Assembly (NCBI GenBank): GCA_018398765.1 | Contig: JAHBMJ010000231.1 | Coordinates: 1 to 53,376 of the forward strand | Direction: 5' to 3' | Source: Chromera velia | Taxonomy: Eukaryota; Sar; Chromeraceae | Length of the DNA: 53,376 bases | Shown here: positions 23,815 through 34,349 of the stretch, piece by piece | How the letters are laid out: the number at the start of each line of letters is the position of its first letter | Position numbering within the stretch: position 1 is the stretch's first letter | Position numbers and translations under genes: made by a program | The notes under the pieces: generated by a model | Seen by the model: the letters and a program-made list of their open reading frames with translations, nothing else | Databases searched by the model: none | What the model was told of the DNA's origin: nothing

Positions 23815-26800
23815 ATCCCTGACCCCATCGAAGAAGGGGGCCCCAGGCCTGGAGACGCCCTTCGCGATGGGGGGGTGCACGGACCCCCTCCCACTGAAGT
23901 TCACAGAGAGGGGGGGCCTATGTGGCAGGTATATGTTATAAAAGGGAGGGAATATCGTGTAAATGCTGGTGAGCGGTCCGTTAACCAAGGCACCATCGTA
24001 GCTGAGCCTCCCTCCCTCCAACCCCAGGACAAGCGCCCCATCCATCTGGCTGAGGACTCCCGAGGGGGAAAGGATCCCTCCTCCTCCGATCCCTTCTACA
24101 GAGTTGATCTGGTGGAAATGATCACAATGGAGAACCAGTGGGTGGGGAATCGCAACGCTTCGCAGGTGTTTCAGGATGCCTTGGTAAAGGGAAAGGGCAG
24201 GCTCACCCTCCCGGCAGAGATGGTGGGACAATTGCCTTACTAGGGTATCCTCTCAGTAGCAGGAGTTCCAGTATGGCAGCAGTTGGTCCCCAACGCCTAC
24301 CGTGACTAGATTGTAGGTCTCATCCTCCCCTACCCCAACAGCACCACTATCACAGGAATTAAGCAGAATCAGATTGTGGGACAGCTGAAGCCGCCCCCCT
24401 TCTCTAACCTTCTTAGACCTATCAAGAGGGATGGGGTCAACATTCCCTACGGTGTAACCCGGCAGTGGGGTAGTTGAAGAAAGGGGAGTGCGACCACGCT
24501 GACGAGATGCTCTTTAACATCCGTCAGTTATGGCCTGATGTTTGCGTCTGTAGGGATAGGAGGAGGAGACACTACAGCGTGAGTCTCTCAGCAGAGCACC
24601 CATGGGAGTTTATAGGTAGTCGGCTGCCGAGTGAGTATCACTGGACGTAGTTTGCTTCTCTCTCGGTCGGGAGAGTCTCAGAGAGAAACCTATACTACAA
24701 CCCAGTGGAGAGCACCTACCGTCTCCACCCGTATGGGCTGGGCCAGTCCGCTGCAAGGGGGGCAGGGAGTGACTCTTCCCCCTACTGCCCAATGCTGTTT
24801 GCCTATCCGAACGATCAGTGGGAGATCCTCCAAAAGCAAAGGAGCACCCTCCGGGCTGACTATGACCCTGACGTTCTCGCTGCAGAAATGCGAGCAAGAC
24901 TCCGCCCTGACCGCTCTAAGAGGTGGAAGATCTATAAGCGGAGGATGGAGAGGTTTTCTCATGATCCTTGTAGATATCTCCTCATTGATGATATGTGCTG
25001 CGCCATCTGCAGGGACGAAAAAGGCATTTGGGCGGCAGCACACAATACGGAGGACCACTTTGACCGAGGGCGTCCGGTAGCGAGGTGCGGAGAGCCACCT
25101 CACACCTGCGCTCACGCTCAGTGGGACTTCGGTTACTACTGGTTCCCCGATGTTGAGGGGCAGTGCCCCTCCGACTATGTGTTCGATGACGAGGATGAGG
25201 ATGATCCTCAGCCTCCTTCTGGGGCTGATCTTCCAGATGGGCAGGATCAGCAAGGAGGAGGAAGAGGACCTCGATCATCTCAGGACCTTGGCCCCTTAGG
25301 TGGTGGAGGTGGTCAGTTGAGGCTGAGACAGCCTCAGGGAGGTGTTAGATTGTCGAGAGGGAGGCAGTCGATGGATGGGGGTGTACAGCTCATAGGGTTC
25401 ACTGACTGTGCATTCTTCAACCTATATATAAGGGTCAGGGAGGGGATGGCAGTGTTTGTGGGGTCAAGGATCCTCCCGGACGGGGGGACCCATAAGTCTT
25501 CCTTCAGAGACGTCTCAGAGGCGTTGTGGGGGAAGAAGGTGAGGTTTCAGGTGGAGGAGAAGCCTTCAGGAGGAAAGGCAGATAAGGAAAGGGGCAGGAG
25601 GAAGGAAAAGGTTCAGAGGTCGCGGGTGTTGGACCAGGAGGAAGGAGGATCCCTTTGCTGCCCGATAGAAGAGTCGGATGAGGAAAGTCCATTGATCCTG
25701 CCGGAAGCTGGATCTTGTGGGTGGGAGGGCAGGCCTCCGCCTCCCCGTGTTCATTGTGCATAGGAGACAGGGCCGATGGACGGTCCTGAGCACGATAGGG
25801 CGGTCAGGGAGACTATCCACCCTAATGGCTCAGGTCTTGAGTACTATGGGGAGGTAGGTTTTGGTCTGGTCCACCCGTAGAACAGGGATTGGGAACCTCT
25901 CCCGAAGAAGTGGGAGGGCAAGGAGGTCATGCACTGGAGGAAGGTGGAGTATTGTCCGTGGAAGTACTACCCTGATAAGGGGCCCTATGGGTATGCGTCT
26001 CTGTCAATCGCCCATTTTGAGCCAGTCTTTGGCACCTCGGAGGTGTTCACCCCTCATTCAGGTCCGGATGTGTTCCCTCTTGTGTTCCCTCCCATCAGCA
26101 CCAACCGCCGGCGGGGCGCTAGGTTGGAGGCTGTAAGAGAGGATAACCCAGGGCATAAATACACCAACCCGGATGGCAGTCTGAAACCCCGCCATCTGGA
26201 CCAAACCTTCTGGTGGGCGCTCCCTCAGGTGTCTGCAGCTGGGGCTGCCATGAGGGATATGTACAGATTCACGTGGAAAGGGGCTCCGGAAGTCACTGGT
26301 CAGCACTTCACCACAGAAGAGCTGTAGCAGATTAAGTTCCGAAACCGCTACCAGCAGGTCTCACCTAGCCTGCATAGTTAGGAGAGAGGAACGTCCTCTC
26401 CCTACACGGGCCTGATTGTCGACCCTCGGTCTTACTCCCACACGACTCGTGGACGTGTGTTTGCAAACCCTGCTGCTGGGCAGCCATCCCCACCTAGTCC
26501 TGCCATGTTCGTCCCATCCAATGTTGACTTTGTTGACATGTTAGAAAGAGAGGTGGGAGGACCGTGGCAAAGTGACTGGGATGAGCGGGTGGACTCTGCG
26601 GGAGTGACCAATCCGTTCGCGTCGTTGATGGGGAATCCCCTGGTCCCCAGTGCAGACGAGCTGCATCGAGCTCAGGCCTAGGCTCAGGCATCCTGGGTTT
26701 CGAAAAGGGCTGCGGTGGATAGAAGGGGGGAGGTGGAGGCCGTTCTGGTATCAAGGAATTCGGCACAAAAGATCGGCGTGTCTACACTCTATCCAGACCC

Positions 26801-27343
26801 CAACTCCGCCCATCTCCGTGACTTCAAGGTGGGTTACCTTGATGGCATAGTGAGGAAGAGGGACGTCCTCGAGTACTTCGATTTGGTTGATGGACGCATA
26901 CCTAAGGGTGTGTATGGGAGGCTCACCCATACCTCTCAGATCCCACGTCTACTACCAGATCGAATGCCGAGGGAGGAGAGAGTTCAACGGGTCGAGGAGC
27001 CTAATGACGTTGACATCGTCCCCCAGGAAGTGGGGGAACAAGCCCCTCACGGGGATATGAATGGAGAGGTCACCGAAGAATCCAAGGTTATTGTCCTGAT
27101 GAGGTGAAGGACAGGGAGGTGAAGGACAGGGAGGTGTTGATTGCTTTAGGGGGAGGGTTTCTGCCACCAGAGGGGTTAGGGAAGGCAGTAAGGGCAGCAA
27201 ACCCCCTCCGCAGGGAGTGGGAAGGTCTGGTTCGCCCCCCCCACCTTCGGCCTAAGCGCAAGATGAGGTTCAGGTCTCCTGATAGGGGGGATCCTCAGAC
27301 AAAGAAGCAGCCAAAGAAGTTAGAGGGGATAAGGAAGTCCTAG
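23815..27343 (+). pseudogene. copia polyprotein insert between integrase and RT, with Cys-rich segment
   Basis: About 3.5 kb lies between the integrase core and the reverse transcriptase, far longer than the usual integrase C-terminal region. Frame 1 runs to about 24,470 (TAG 24,241 and 24,307) and frame 0 from there to 27,107 (TAG 24,648, 25,761, 25,878, 26,325, 26,379, 26,679). A near-duplicate GAAGGACAGGGAGGT then marks a shift to frame 2 (TAG 27,341). At about 24,990-25,130 there is a Cys/His-rich segment (MCCAICRD, then RCGEPPHTCAHAQW) resembling a metal-binding module. It is followed by an acidic run and Gly/Gln-rich sequence. Function unknown. Confidence 0.55.
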
Positions 27344-28607
27344 AAGAGGTCTTACAGGAGGAAGGTGAAGGCTTTCTTTGCCAACACCCTCAGGGTCCTC
27401 CGAATTGATACTCAGAAGGAGGCTTCCTCCTCCTCTGAGAATGAGAAGGAGGGGGCTGCCGGGACAGGTAGTGGGTCTGTCACCACTCTAGCGACGGGTC
27501 CGAAGGGGGCCTGGTCGAACAAGGGGGCCCCTCGGAAGAGGGGGCCTATTCAGATGTCCGATGAAGCAGCCGAAGCAGTGAGGGGGTTTAAGAAGAGGAG
27601 TACCCAGGTGCCCGCCACGGCTGATAATGTGGCATCTGGGGCCTTTAACAAAGCATGCCTGTCTGAGTGGGCCAAGAACATTGTGGGAAACGATGTCTTT
27701 AGTAGGGAAGTCACTCGGAAGGAGGTGAAGGCCGTAGTCAAGATGGGGTGGCGCCTGACCTGGAAGGAGCAGGAGGGGAAGCCGAGGAAACTGAAGGCTC
27801 GGTTCTTCGGCAAAGGGTTCACTGACCACCAAAAGGTGGACACCTACGTGGGCATCCCTCTGCTCTGGGTCATAGCCACTATGACCCTCTTCTGTGTTTC
27901 CATAAAGTTCGATATGGATGCGGCAGACGTAACAGCAGCATTCCTGACCTCCAAGGACCACAACCGCGAGCGCATCAGGGCTCTGATCCCTGATGGCCTC
28001 CCCGTCATCCCCGAAGAGTGCCCCTTTGAGGATGTCACTGCCGCGCAATGGGCGGTCCTCTGAGAGAAGGCAAGGCAGTTTATGCCCGGAAAGATCTATC
28101 TGGTTGAGATGGGTCTTTATGGGCTACCGTGTGCTGCCGCCCTCTTTGATGCAAAGTTGTTGGGTATGCTGAAGAAGGAGGGGTTCGAGAGGGTGGAGAT
28201 GGGTTTTGCTGTCAAGCAAGACAAGCAAGGCAACACGCAGACTGTAGTTACGTCGTGGATCGACGATCTTCTTACCGGCTTGGATAAGAAGACCCTCGAT
28301 CCCCTGATGACACGCCTGTATGCCGAACTCAACTTTGGCAGCCGTGTCTCCATCGTCCCCAGCAGCACCAGGAAGTTTTCGGGGATTGACATCGAGCGGG
28401 AGCATGGGGGGGATATTGTGCTATCGCAGGAAACATACCTACAGCAGTGCAATACCGTGCAATACGGACATGCTGTAGTTTCTCCTTGGAGAGAAACGAT
28501 CCTTCCGCATGCGTGCGCTTACCCAGAAGGACATTGAGGTAGATGAGAGGGAAGAGGGAGATCCCCACTGGGAGGGTCCTTTGCGGGCCGTATTGGGCAC
28601 CCTCCAG
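27344..28607 (+). pseudogene. RT: copia reverse transcriptase (degenerate)
   Basis: Frame 2 carries the copia RT blocks in order: a Trp/Lys segment ending LKARFFGKGFTDHQ (usual K-A-R-L-V-A-K-G-F); DAADVTAAFL with the first catalytic Asp (codon 27,926); YLVEMGLYGLP (usual L-Y-G-L-x-Q) at about 28,094-28,129; and SWIDDLLTG with the Asp pair at 28,262-28,267. The family norm is Y-V-D-D, so the first two positions are changed here to Trp-Ile. TGA at 28,061 interrupts where a Trp fits the context. At about 28,510-28,537 the frame slips to frame 0 near the end of the domain. The enzyme copies the element RNA to cDNA. Confidence 0.85.
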
Positions 28608-29247
28608 TGAGCTATTAGGTTGAACCCCCTCCGTACCGTCTGGGCATCCATAGCAGCAAAGTCCGTCACCCACCCGACTCGGAAAGTTTTTAAAGGGGTG
28701 GTCAGACTCCTTGACATGCTGAAGGCAAGGCAGGAAGGGAGACGGTACTCATCTGTGGGGAGGATCCCCCACATTCACATTTATATGGACTGTGGCTTCC
28801 ATGCCAAAACTTACTCCGGCCGGTTAGGCTGGGTAGTCTGCATCCTTGCAGGGGAGCAGGGTATGAAAGTGGGAGAGGACCTCCTTGACAATTGGGTGCA
28901 CCACCACACAGCCTGCACCTCTAAAAAGATCTCCAGCGGCACAGCGGGGGAGCTGATGGCGGTGCAGTCATATGTGAAGCTGTGTGAAGAAGGTGGGGAG
29001 GGTGATTGCGCTAGTAGCCAAGCTCTGGAACTGCAAGCCCCCTGTCTTTATCTATATTGATTGCGGGCCTGTGTATGACCAGATGAGATCTGGGGCTACG
29101 GATTCGGATCACACCATGCAGGGGTGCCTGGATTTTTATATCCAGGAGACTAAAGCCCTTGGTGCCACCCTCCGGTGGATCCCCCGTAACCTCCAGATCG
29201 CCAACGTCCTTACCAAGTATGCTTGGTGGGGAGGAGAGCCGGCATGA
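28608..29247 (+). pseudogene. RH: copia RNase H domain (degenerate)
   Basis: Starts after a TGA at 28,608 that replaces a likely Trp. Recognisable blocks are IYMDCGFHAKTYSGRLGW (first acidic site and the usual S-T-S-G-Y region), SSGTAGELMAVQSY (the S-x-x-E-A-E-Y region) and, after a slip from frame 0 to frame 1 at about 28,990-29,040, FIYIDCGPVYDQM (second acidic site). The closing copia signature RWIPRNLQIANVLTK is present. The frame ends at TGA 29,245. The domain degrades the RNA strand during reverse transcription. The order RT then RNase H at the 3' end is as in Ty1/copia. Confidence 0.85.
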
Positions 29248-29810
29248 GGTCAGGTAGTTCCAGTAAGCCCCTGCGGGTTTGGCGGGGGGTTCTCGCACTA
29301 TGTAGGAAAGAAAGGACTAATGGAAAGGGGGCGGGGGAATTGAAGTTAGATTGAGGCTGCCATCACACGAATGATGGAGTACCGGCCTTCTACATTCAGT
29401 CATGCCCGCTTGCCTTTTCTCCCCAATGGGTGGTAAAACCTGTATGGCAGCCTGTTGAAAGGAAATAAAGGAATGAATGACCGGTATGGACAGTTCCTCC
29501 CTTTGTTTCTATCCAATAGGTCTACTGTGTTTTCCGTGATCAGGGGGGAAAGAATGATGGTAACGGAAAGGGCGCATGCCTCAGTGAGGCATGGGGGGAA
29601 GGATAAAGGGAATGAGGATCTCTTTATGTTCCGTCCCTCCCTCCCGGCCCTATGCGTCTGCATACGTGACTCGATGCGTGTTCGACGTTGTACTGTTGTG
29701 AGAAGTTGAAGTGGTGTCAGAATCCCACACGTCGCTCCTCAGTGAACCAGCTCGGGGGTGGAGGTCTGGTTGAGAGCTAGGCCCGGTGAGCGCAGACTCG
29801 TGTGGGGGTA
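29248..29810 (+). other. copia 3' untranslated region and polypurine tract
   Basis: No coding potential. It ends with a G-rich run (GTGTGGGGGTA, about 29,800-29,810) directly before the right LTR, where a polypurine tract for plus-strand priming is expected. Confidence 0.5.
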
Positions 29811-30394
29811 TGTGAATCCGCAGGATCGGGGGGGCACGACCAGCACCACCGGCCTGGGGAGGCACGCCGTGCAAGAGAGTACCTGGGCGGGGCGAGCAGG
29901 ACAGGAGAGTCTCGCGCGGGACTCTGATGCACGTATTTCAAGATAGCCAGCGGTTCCGGCACTGGAATACATCTTGCACGGTCCGGGCCAACATGACGTG
30001 TACGCGGCTTGCAATGGATGGTAGTACAGCTAGCGGCCCAGTCGGGGTCCACTAGCTGGTAGGTGTGTGTTACGGGAAATTCATGGAAGGAATTTCCCAG
30101 GCGGTCAGACAGAAGTAAAGACAGATGGAAGTATGGACCGATAGCACTAGCGTGGTTCGTCATACCTTATTTGTTCTGTGTAAAAAGCTTCTGTCAGCCC
30201 CTATTCTCATCCCTAAAGGTCGTCTAGGGATAAGGAATTCTTGTGTGAGATTTTAGAGCCAGACTGGCTCAAGGTTGCACTGTCTAAGTCTCTGGGCAGT
30301 GGAGAAATCAGTCTCGGTCCGAAATAAGCCACTTATGTCTGGAGGAGGAACCTGACTCGAATAGAGAACGTGCAGGTGCGTTCATATTTCTACT
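29811..30394 (+). repeat. 3' LTR
   Basis: Aligns with 15,484-16,062 along its whole length at about 90% identity, starting TGTGAATCCG and ending TTCTACT. It is followed by AGAAG, the second copy of the target duplication. Confidence 0.9.
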
Positions 30395-30484
30395 AGAAGA
30401 GGGAGAGGAAAAAGAAGAAGAAGAAGAAGAAGAAGAAGGAGAAAAAGAGGAAAAAGGAGAAGAAGAAAAGGAAAAAGAGGATAA

Positions 30485-30662
30485 AAGATCCCCCGGATGG
30501 AGTGGTCCTTCCCCTCCCTCCCTTCTTTATCCGTTCTCACCCTTGTTTTTGCCCACATCAGGACCAGGAGAAGGGGAAGAGAAGAAAAAAGCAGCAGAGG
30601 CAGGAGAAGGAGGGAGAGGTGGGGGAGAAGAGGAAGGTGAGATGAAGTGCTGTGGATTGGAA
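30485..30662 (-). repeat. Right copy of the block flanking the copia element
   Basis: Homologous to 15,090-15,272 in the same orientation. It lies about 90 bases from the copia right end, separated by a (GAA)n-rich run at about 30,395-30,480. Confidence 0.75.
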
Positions 30663-31130
30663 GGTTTGATGTTTGTCCCCTTCCTTCTGTCATTCATTCT
30701 TTTCTGTCCCCTGTCCTTCTGGTCGTGGCTCTCTCCTGCACTCTCCTGCCTACAAAAAGAAGAAGGATATAAAATGCAGTCATCATCAAGTGCAAGAGGA
30801 GCAAAGTATGAAACAAAGGGCTCTTTCTTCTCAGACTGAGGAGAAAGAGAGGACAAAGGGTTCCTTTTATTCTTTAACTTCTTACCGCCCTCTTTACCGG
30901 GGTGAAGGGTTGCTCATGCACAGTGACCTGCATAAGAGCCTCCACCTCATCACAAGAAAGGAATCCGTCCTTCACAGCAGGGGGATCAGCACAAGGGGGA
31001 GAGGGGAGAAGTGTACTAATGCCTATCTATATCTCTGTCTATCTGATGCCTGCCTTTACCTCTTTCTGCCTGTCTAACCTTTCCTTTCGTTTTTTTAAAT
31101 CCTTCAGTCAACGAGGCTTTCTTAGCAATA

Positions 31131-33411
31131 TCATAATAAGAAAAGAGGGGGGGAGAAGAATCGGTAGAGTGGAAAGAAGAAGCAGAAGGCAGCGGGGGAG
31201 GGGAATATGGAGGAACAAAAAAGAAATTCAGGCACCGACCTCCTTCGATTCCCCCCTCCCTCCCCCCTTTCCCGACCCCTTACCATCTCCCTGGCCTGAG
31301 ACAGCGGACGAGGAGGAAGAGGAGGCGGCAGGTCTGTCCCCTGGCTAGACCTCCCCCTGCTCCTCGAGAAAGTCATCTCTTTCTCTCCTTCTTTCTTCTT
31401 CCCAGTGCACTTCTTCTGCTCTTCTGGAGTCTTCTTAGTGCCAGCAAGGACCATCCCTCCCTCCTTGACACTGTAGACATACCCCCCCTCAACGACCTCT
31501 CCTTCTTCCTTCTCTTCTTCCATCTCCCCCGCTGTCGAGTGCCTCTTGTTGGGGGGGGTATCCCATCTGAAGCCTCTTCCTTTCTTCTGCTTCTTGCCTC
31601 TAAGAGATGAAGAGGGGAAGAGGGAGAGAGCCTGCGAGGGAGAAGGAGGAAGAGACCCCGGAAGGGTCACAGGCCCCTCGTCGAGGATTGATCCCCCGAA
31701 ATTGGAGTCAGAATCGCTGACGAGGTCCTCGAGTCCTTGTGTCCGTTGTGGGGGGGCTGCAGGGGTCACAGAACGATGAAACGAAGCCAAGAAGAAGGAA
31801 CGAACAGGAGAAGTTGCGCCCTCCCCTTTCTTTCCTTTCTTGCCCCTGCTCTTTCTACCCTCCCCCTCCGTACCCCCCCCGGCATCCTTGATACCCCAGC
31901 TCCATTATCATCGGGGGCTCTCTGCGGTAGTGACCCCTGTCTGATCATAGTGTCCGACCCCGCCTCCCCCCTCGGAGAGATAGGGGACACCCGGGGGAGG
32001 GAAAAAGACTGCTGCTGCTGCTGCTGCTGCTGCTTTATGGGCCCTGGGATGTCAATTTGCATGTGTGACTCCGGAGTTGCAATGGAGAACTTCTGCACCT
32101 TCGCATCAGGAGTGGCTTTCTCTAGTCTAGCCAGCCCCTTTATTTCTGCCCTCCCTTCTATGTCGGACTTCTCGCTCCCCTTCGGCTGCCTTCCACGCTT
32201 TTCAGCAGGGGCTCGGTCTTCTAGGGCTGTCTCTGCCGGGACCCGGACTCCTTGTGTCTTGGCTTTGGCCTCTCTTCTCTCTATGTCCCTGTCCCTCTCC
32301 CTCCTTCCATTCACCTTCTTCCCAGAGCCCTCCACTCCAGTCATCTTCATGTCCCCCGGTTCCATCCCCTCATTCCCCTTCCCTCTCATCCCCCCCTGTG
32401 GTCCCCCCTCCGCCGGCCGGAGTGTCGAGAAGGAAGAAAAAGAAGAAGAAGAAGAAGAAGAAGAAGAGGTGAGGCTGATGATGGCGTTCACAACATCCCT
32501 CCCTTCATTCCTTAGTGCCTGACTCGCCGCCTCGCTGTCTACTCTTGTCTGACCCATAACAAGGCGTATGTTTTCTTCTATCCGTCTCTCCGCTCTCTCT
32601 GCTCTCTCTCTCTGCCTCTCGGCGTCTACATCCCCCATCACCATATCCGTTTCCATCCCTCTTCCCTTCCCCCCCCTTGTTTTCTTCTTCTTTTTCTTTT
32701 TTTTCTTTTCTCCCCCTTCTGGAGCCGGAGCGGAGGACCAAAGGATGGCAGGATCTTTGAACTTACCCCCCACCCCTTCCTCCCCTTTCCCTCCCTCTCT
32801 CCCTCCCTCCCTCTCCCCCCCAGGGCCGAATTTATATACCGAGTGGCTCCTCCCCGGTGTTCTAGGTAAGTCCCGCCCCCTTTTATGCACTCAACTTCAT
32901 TCCATCTCCCCCCATGCACGGGTGGAGGGGGATGGATGACAAAGGGAGAGTGGAATGACTCTCCGCCTCTAGACTGAACTTCCCCAACCCCATGTTCCCT
33001 TCTATTCCCTGTAGCACCCCCCCGAAGGCCCTGCAGAACACCGGGAATCTGAATCCCCAAGCTGCCCCTACATGGATTCTGAATAACCCCCCCCCCTCCT
33101 ACCCCCATCTCCCCCCCCTACCACTTCGGAGGTTCCCCCCTCGGTTCTTGCCCCTCCAAGTCGGTAGACGGGGCTGAGCCTCCCGGAGGTTCCCACAAAG
33201 GCCGAGCCCCGTCTGGTCCGTGCTGTACCGTAGAGAATTTTAAGGACATAGATTGTCCTCTCACCCTCTCTCCCCCCCCAGAGGGGGCATTCACTCGGGT
33301 CACAACAGATTGGGTCCTGTGAGTTATCCTGGGAGCCTGCAGAGAGGAGGGAAGAAACGATGAGGGGAACAGAGGAGCGTTTGCAACCCTCTCCAGGGTG
33401 GGAGACTGAGC
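31131..33411 (-). pseudogene. LINE ORF1, middle and C-terminal part (decayed)
   Basis: This continues the ORF1 frame below TAG 33,412 through TAG 33,118 to about 32,700. It then shifts in an A-rich run (about 32,690-32,712) to a frame covering 32,890-31,766, and shifts again near 31,790-31,770 to a frame open to 31,131. The second frame has a Glu/Arg coiled-coil-like segment (ERQRERAERAERRIEENIR), a Ser run, and a poly-Gln tract encoded by a CTG repeat at about 32,010-32,035. The third is acidic then basic (EMEEEKEEGE; KKKEGEKEM). No known catalytic domain. Nucleic-acid binding would be usual for LINE ORF1, but this is inferred from position. Confidence 0.5.
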
Positions 33412-34023
33412 CTAACCCGGAGGGGGATGCAAACGTCCTCTGTTAAAATTGGGGGCATGTGTACGCTTACTTGAATCATCCGCGTCTGCATTGGAAGCCC
33501 CGCCCGTCCTCTTCATACCCCTCCGTATCCAAAATCGAACGCCCCCGAGGTGTTCGCATCGGATCGAAATGCCAAAACCTACAGTCTCCTCCTCAAAACA
33601 ATCCAGGAAGGTCTGAGCTGCAGCAGCATCTCTGAAGATAAGAATGCCACCCCTCCAGAAAGAGACAAACTTCTTGATGATGCTGAAAGGAAGCTCGAAT
33701 CCAGTAATAAAGTGGTACAGCCTGGAGCCCTCCCTGAGCTGCTCTGTATCCCTCTCTCTCTTCTCTTCGGGGGAGGAAGGAGGCCTGTCAGGAAACTCAA
33801 TTCCCTCCACCACCCACGCACACGGATCAAAAACCATACCTTGGAGATGCGAGACTTCCGTAGCGAGTCTCTGAATCTCTCTCCCCTGCCTCTCCAAGGC
33901 ATCCTCCATCTGACCCATTCTTTCCTCGGCCTCCCCTTTGGGCATGAAGGTTCTCCCCAGGGTGACGACTTGTCTGCCGAGAGCGGACTCGAGATCCTCA
34001 AGGGTCACCGGTGTGCGGGACAT
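33412..34023 (-). pseudogene. LINE ORF1 N-terminus: coiled coil plus RRM-like fold
   Basis: From the ATG at 34,023 (MSRTPVTLEDLESALG) the protein has a heptad-like helix of about 50 residues (RMGQMEDALERQGREIQRLA), then a compact segment with FPDRPPSS, a helix, and ILIFRDAAAAQTFLDCF and ISIRCEHLGGVRFWIRRG. This beta/alpha/beta pattern resembles the RRM-like domain of many LINE ORF1 proteins, which bind element RNA and form trimers through the coiled coil. The frame meets TAG at 33,412 but remains coding-like beyond it. The upstream in-frame Met at 34,095 gives a hydrophobic leader and is judged less likely. Confidence 0.6.
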
Positions 34024-34349
34024 TATGGAGATGGAGGAGGAGAGTGACCAAAAAAGAAGATAAAGCCACAAAGGAAGACTAAAAAAGTGGTTCAAAAGAA
34101 CATGCTATAGTAGCTGAACGGAACCTGGGAGAACGCGAAAGGCGAAGGCTATCTATTTCATTGACTCGATTTGATAATGCTGGCACTTGAAAATTTCTAG
34201 TGCTGTATCGGTTGCGCAAGGCCCCGATCTGGCGCGGCGCCTCCAGGTTTCGCTGAAGAGAGGATCGCGTCCCTCCCACGCACCTCTAGTCTTACCTCAC
34301 TGGACAGGGCCGCATCCCTCTTATCTCTGGTCCTTCTTGTTTTTATGTT

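Larger units (their letters stand above)
15484..30394 (+). mobile_element. Giant Ty1/copia-type LTR retrotransposon (degenerate)
   Basis: About 14.9 kb, bounded by ~580-bp LTRs that align at about 90% and both begin TGTGAATCCG. AGAAG precedes the left LTR (15,479-15,483) and follows the right one (30,395-30,399), a 5-bp target duplication, although it lies in GAA-rich DNA. Internal order is Gag with zinc knuckle, a long extra region, integrase, a second long extra region, reverse transcriptase, then RNase H. Integrase before reverse transcriptase identifies the copia (Pseudoviridae-type) order. Copia elements are typically about 5 kb, so this one is unusually long. The coding sequence is broken by about 28 in-frame stops (21 of them TAG) and several frameshifts. 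It is inserted in a LINE and carries a MITE in gag. Confidence 0.9.
30395..34330 (-). mobile_element. LINE, 5' half, interrupted by the copia element
   Basis: The minus-strand reading starts with a GC-rich leader (about 34,330-34,024) and an ORF1 with coiled coil and RRM-like domain, then long Lys/Ser/Pro-rich ORF1 sequence down to the copia insertion. Orientation and content match the fragment left of the copia element, so the two are read as parts of one LINE, or of two LINEs of one family. The right end at about 34,330 is placed where the AT-rich satellite begins. Confidence 0.65.
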
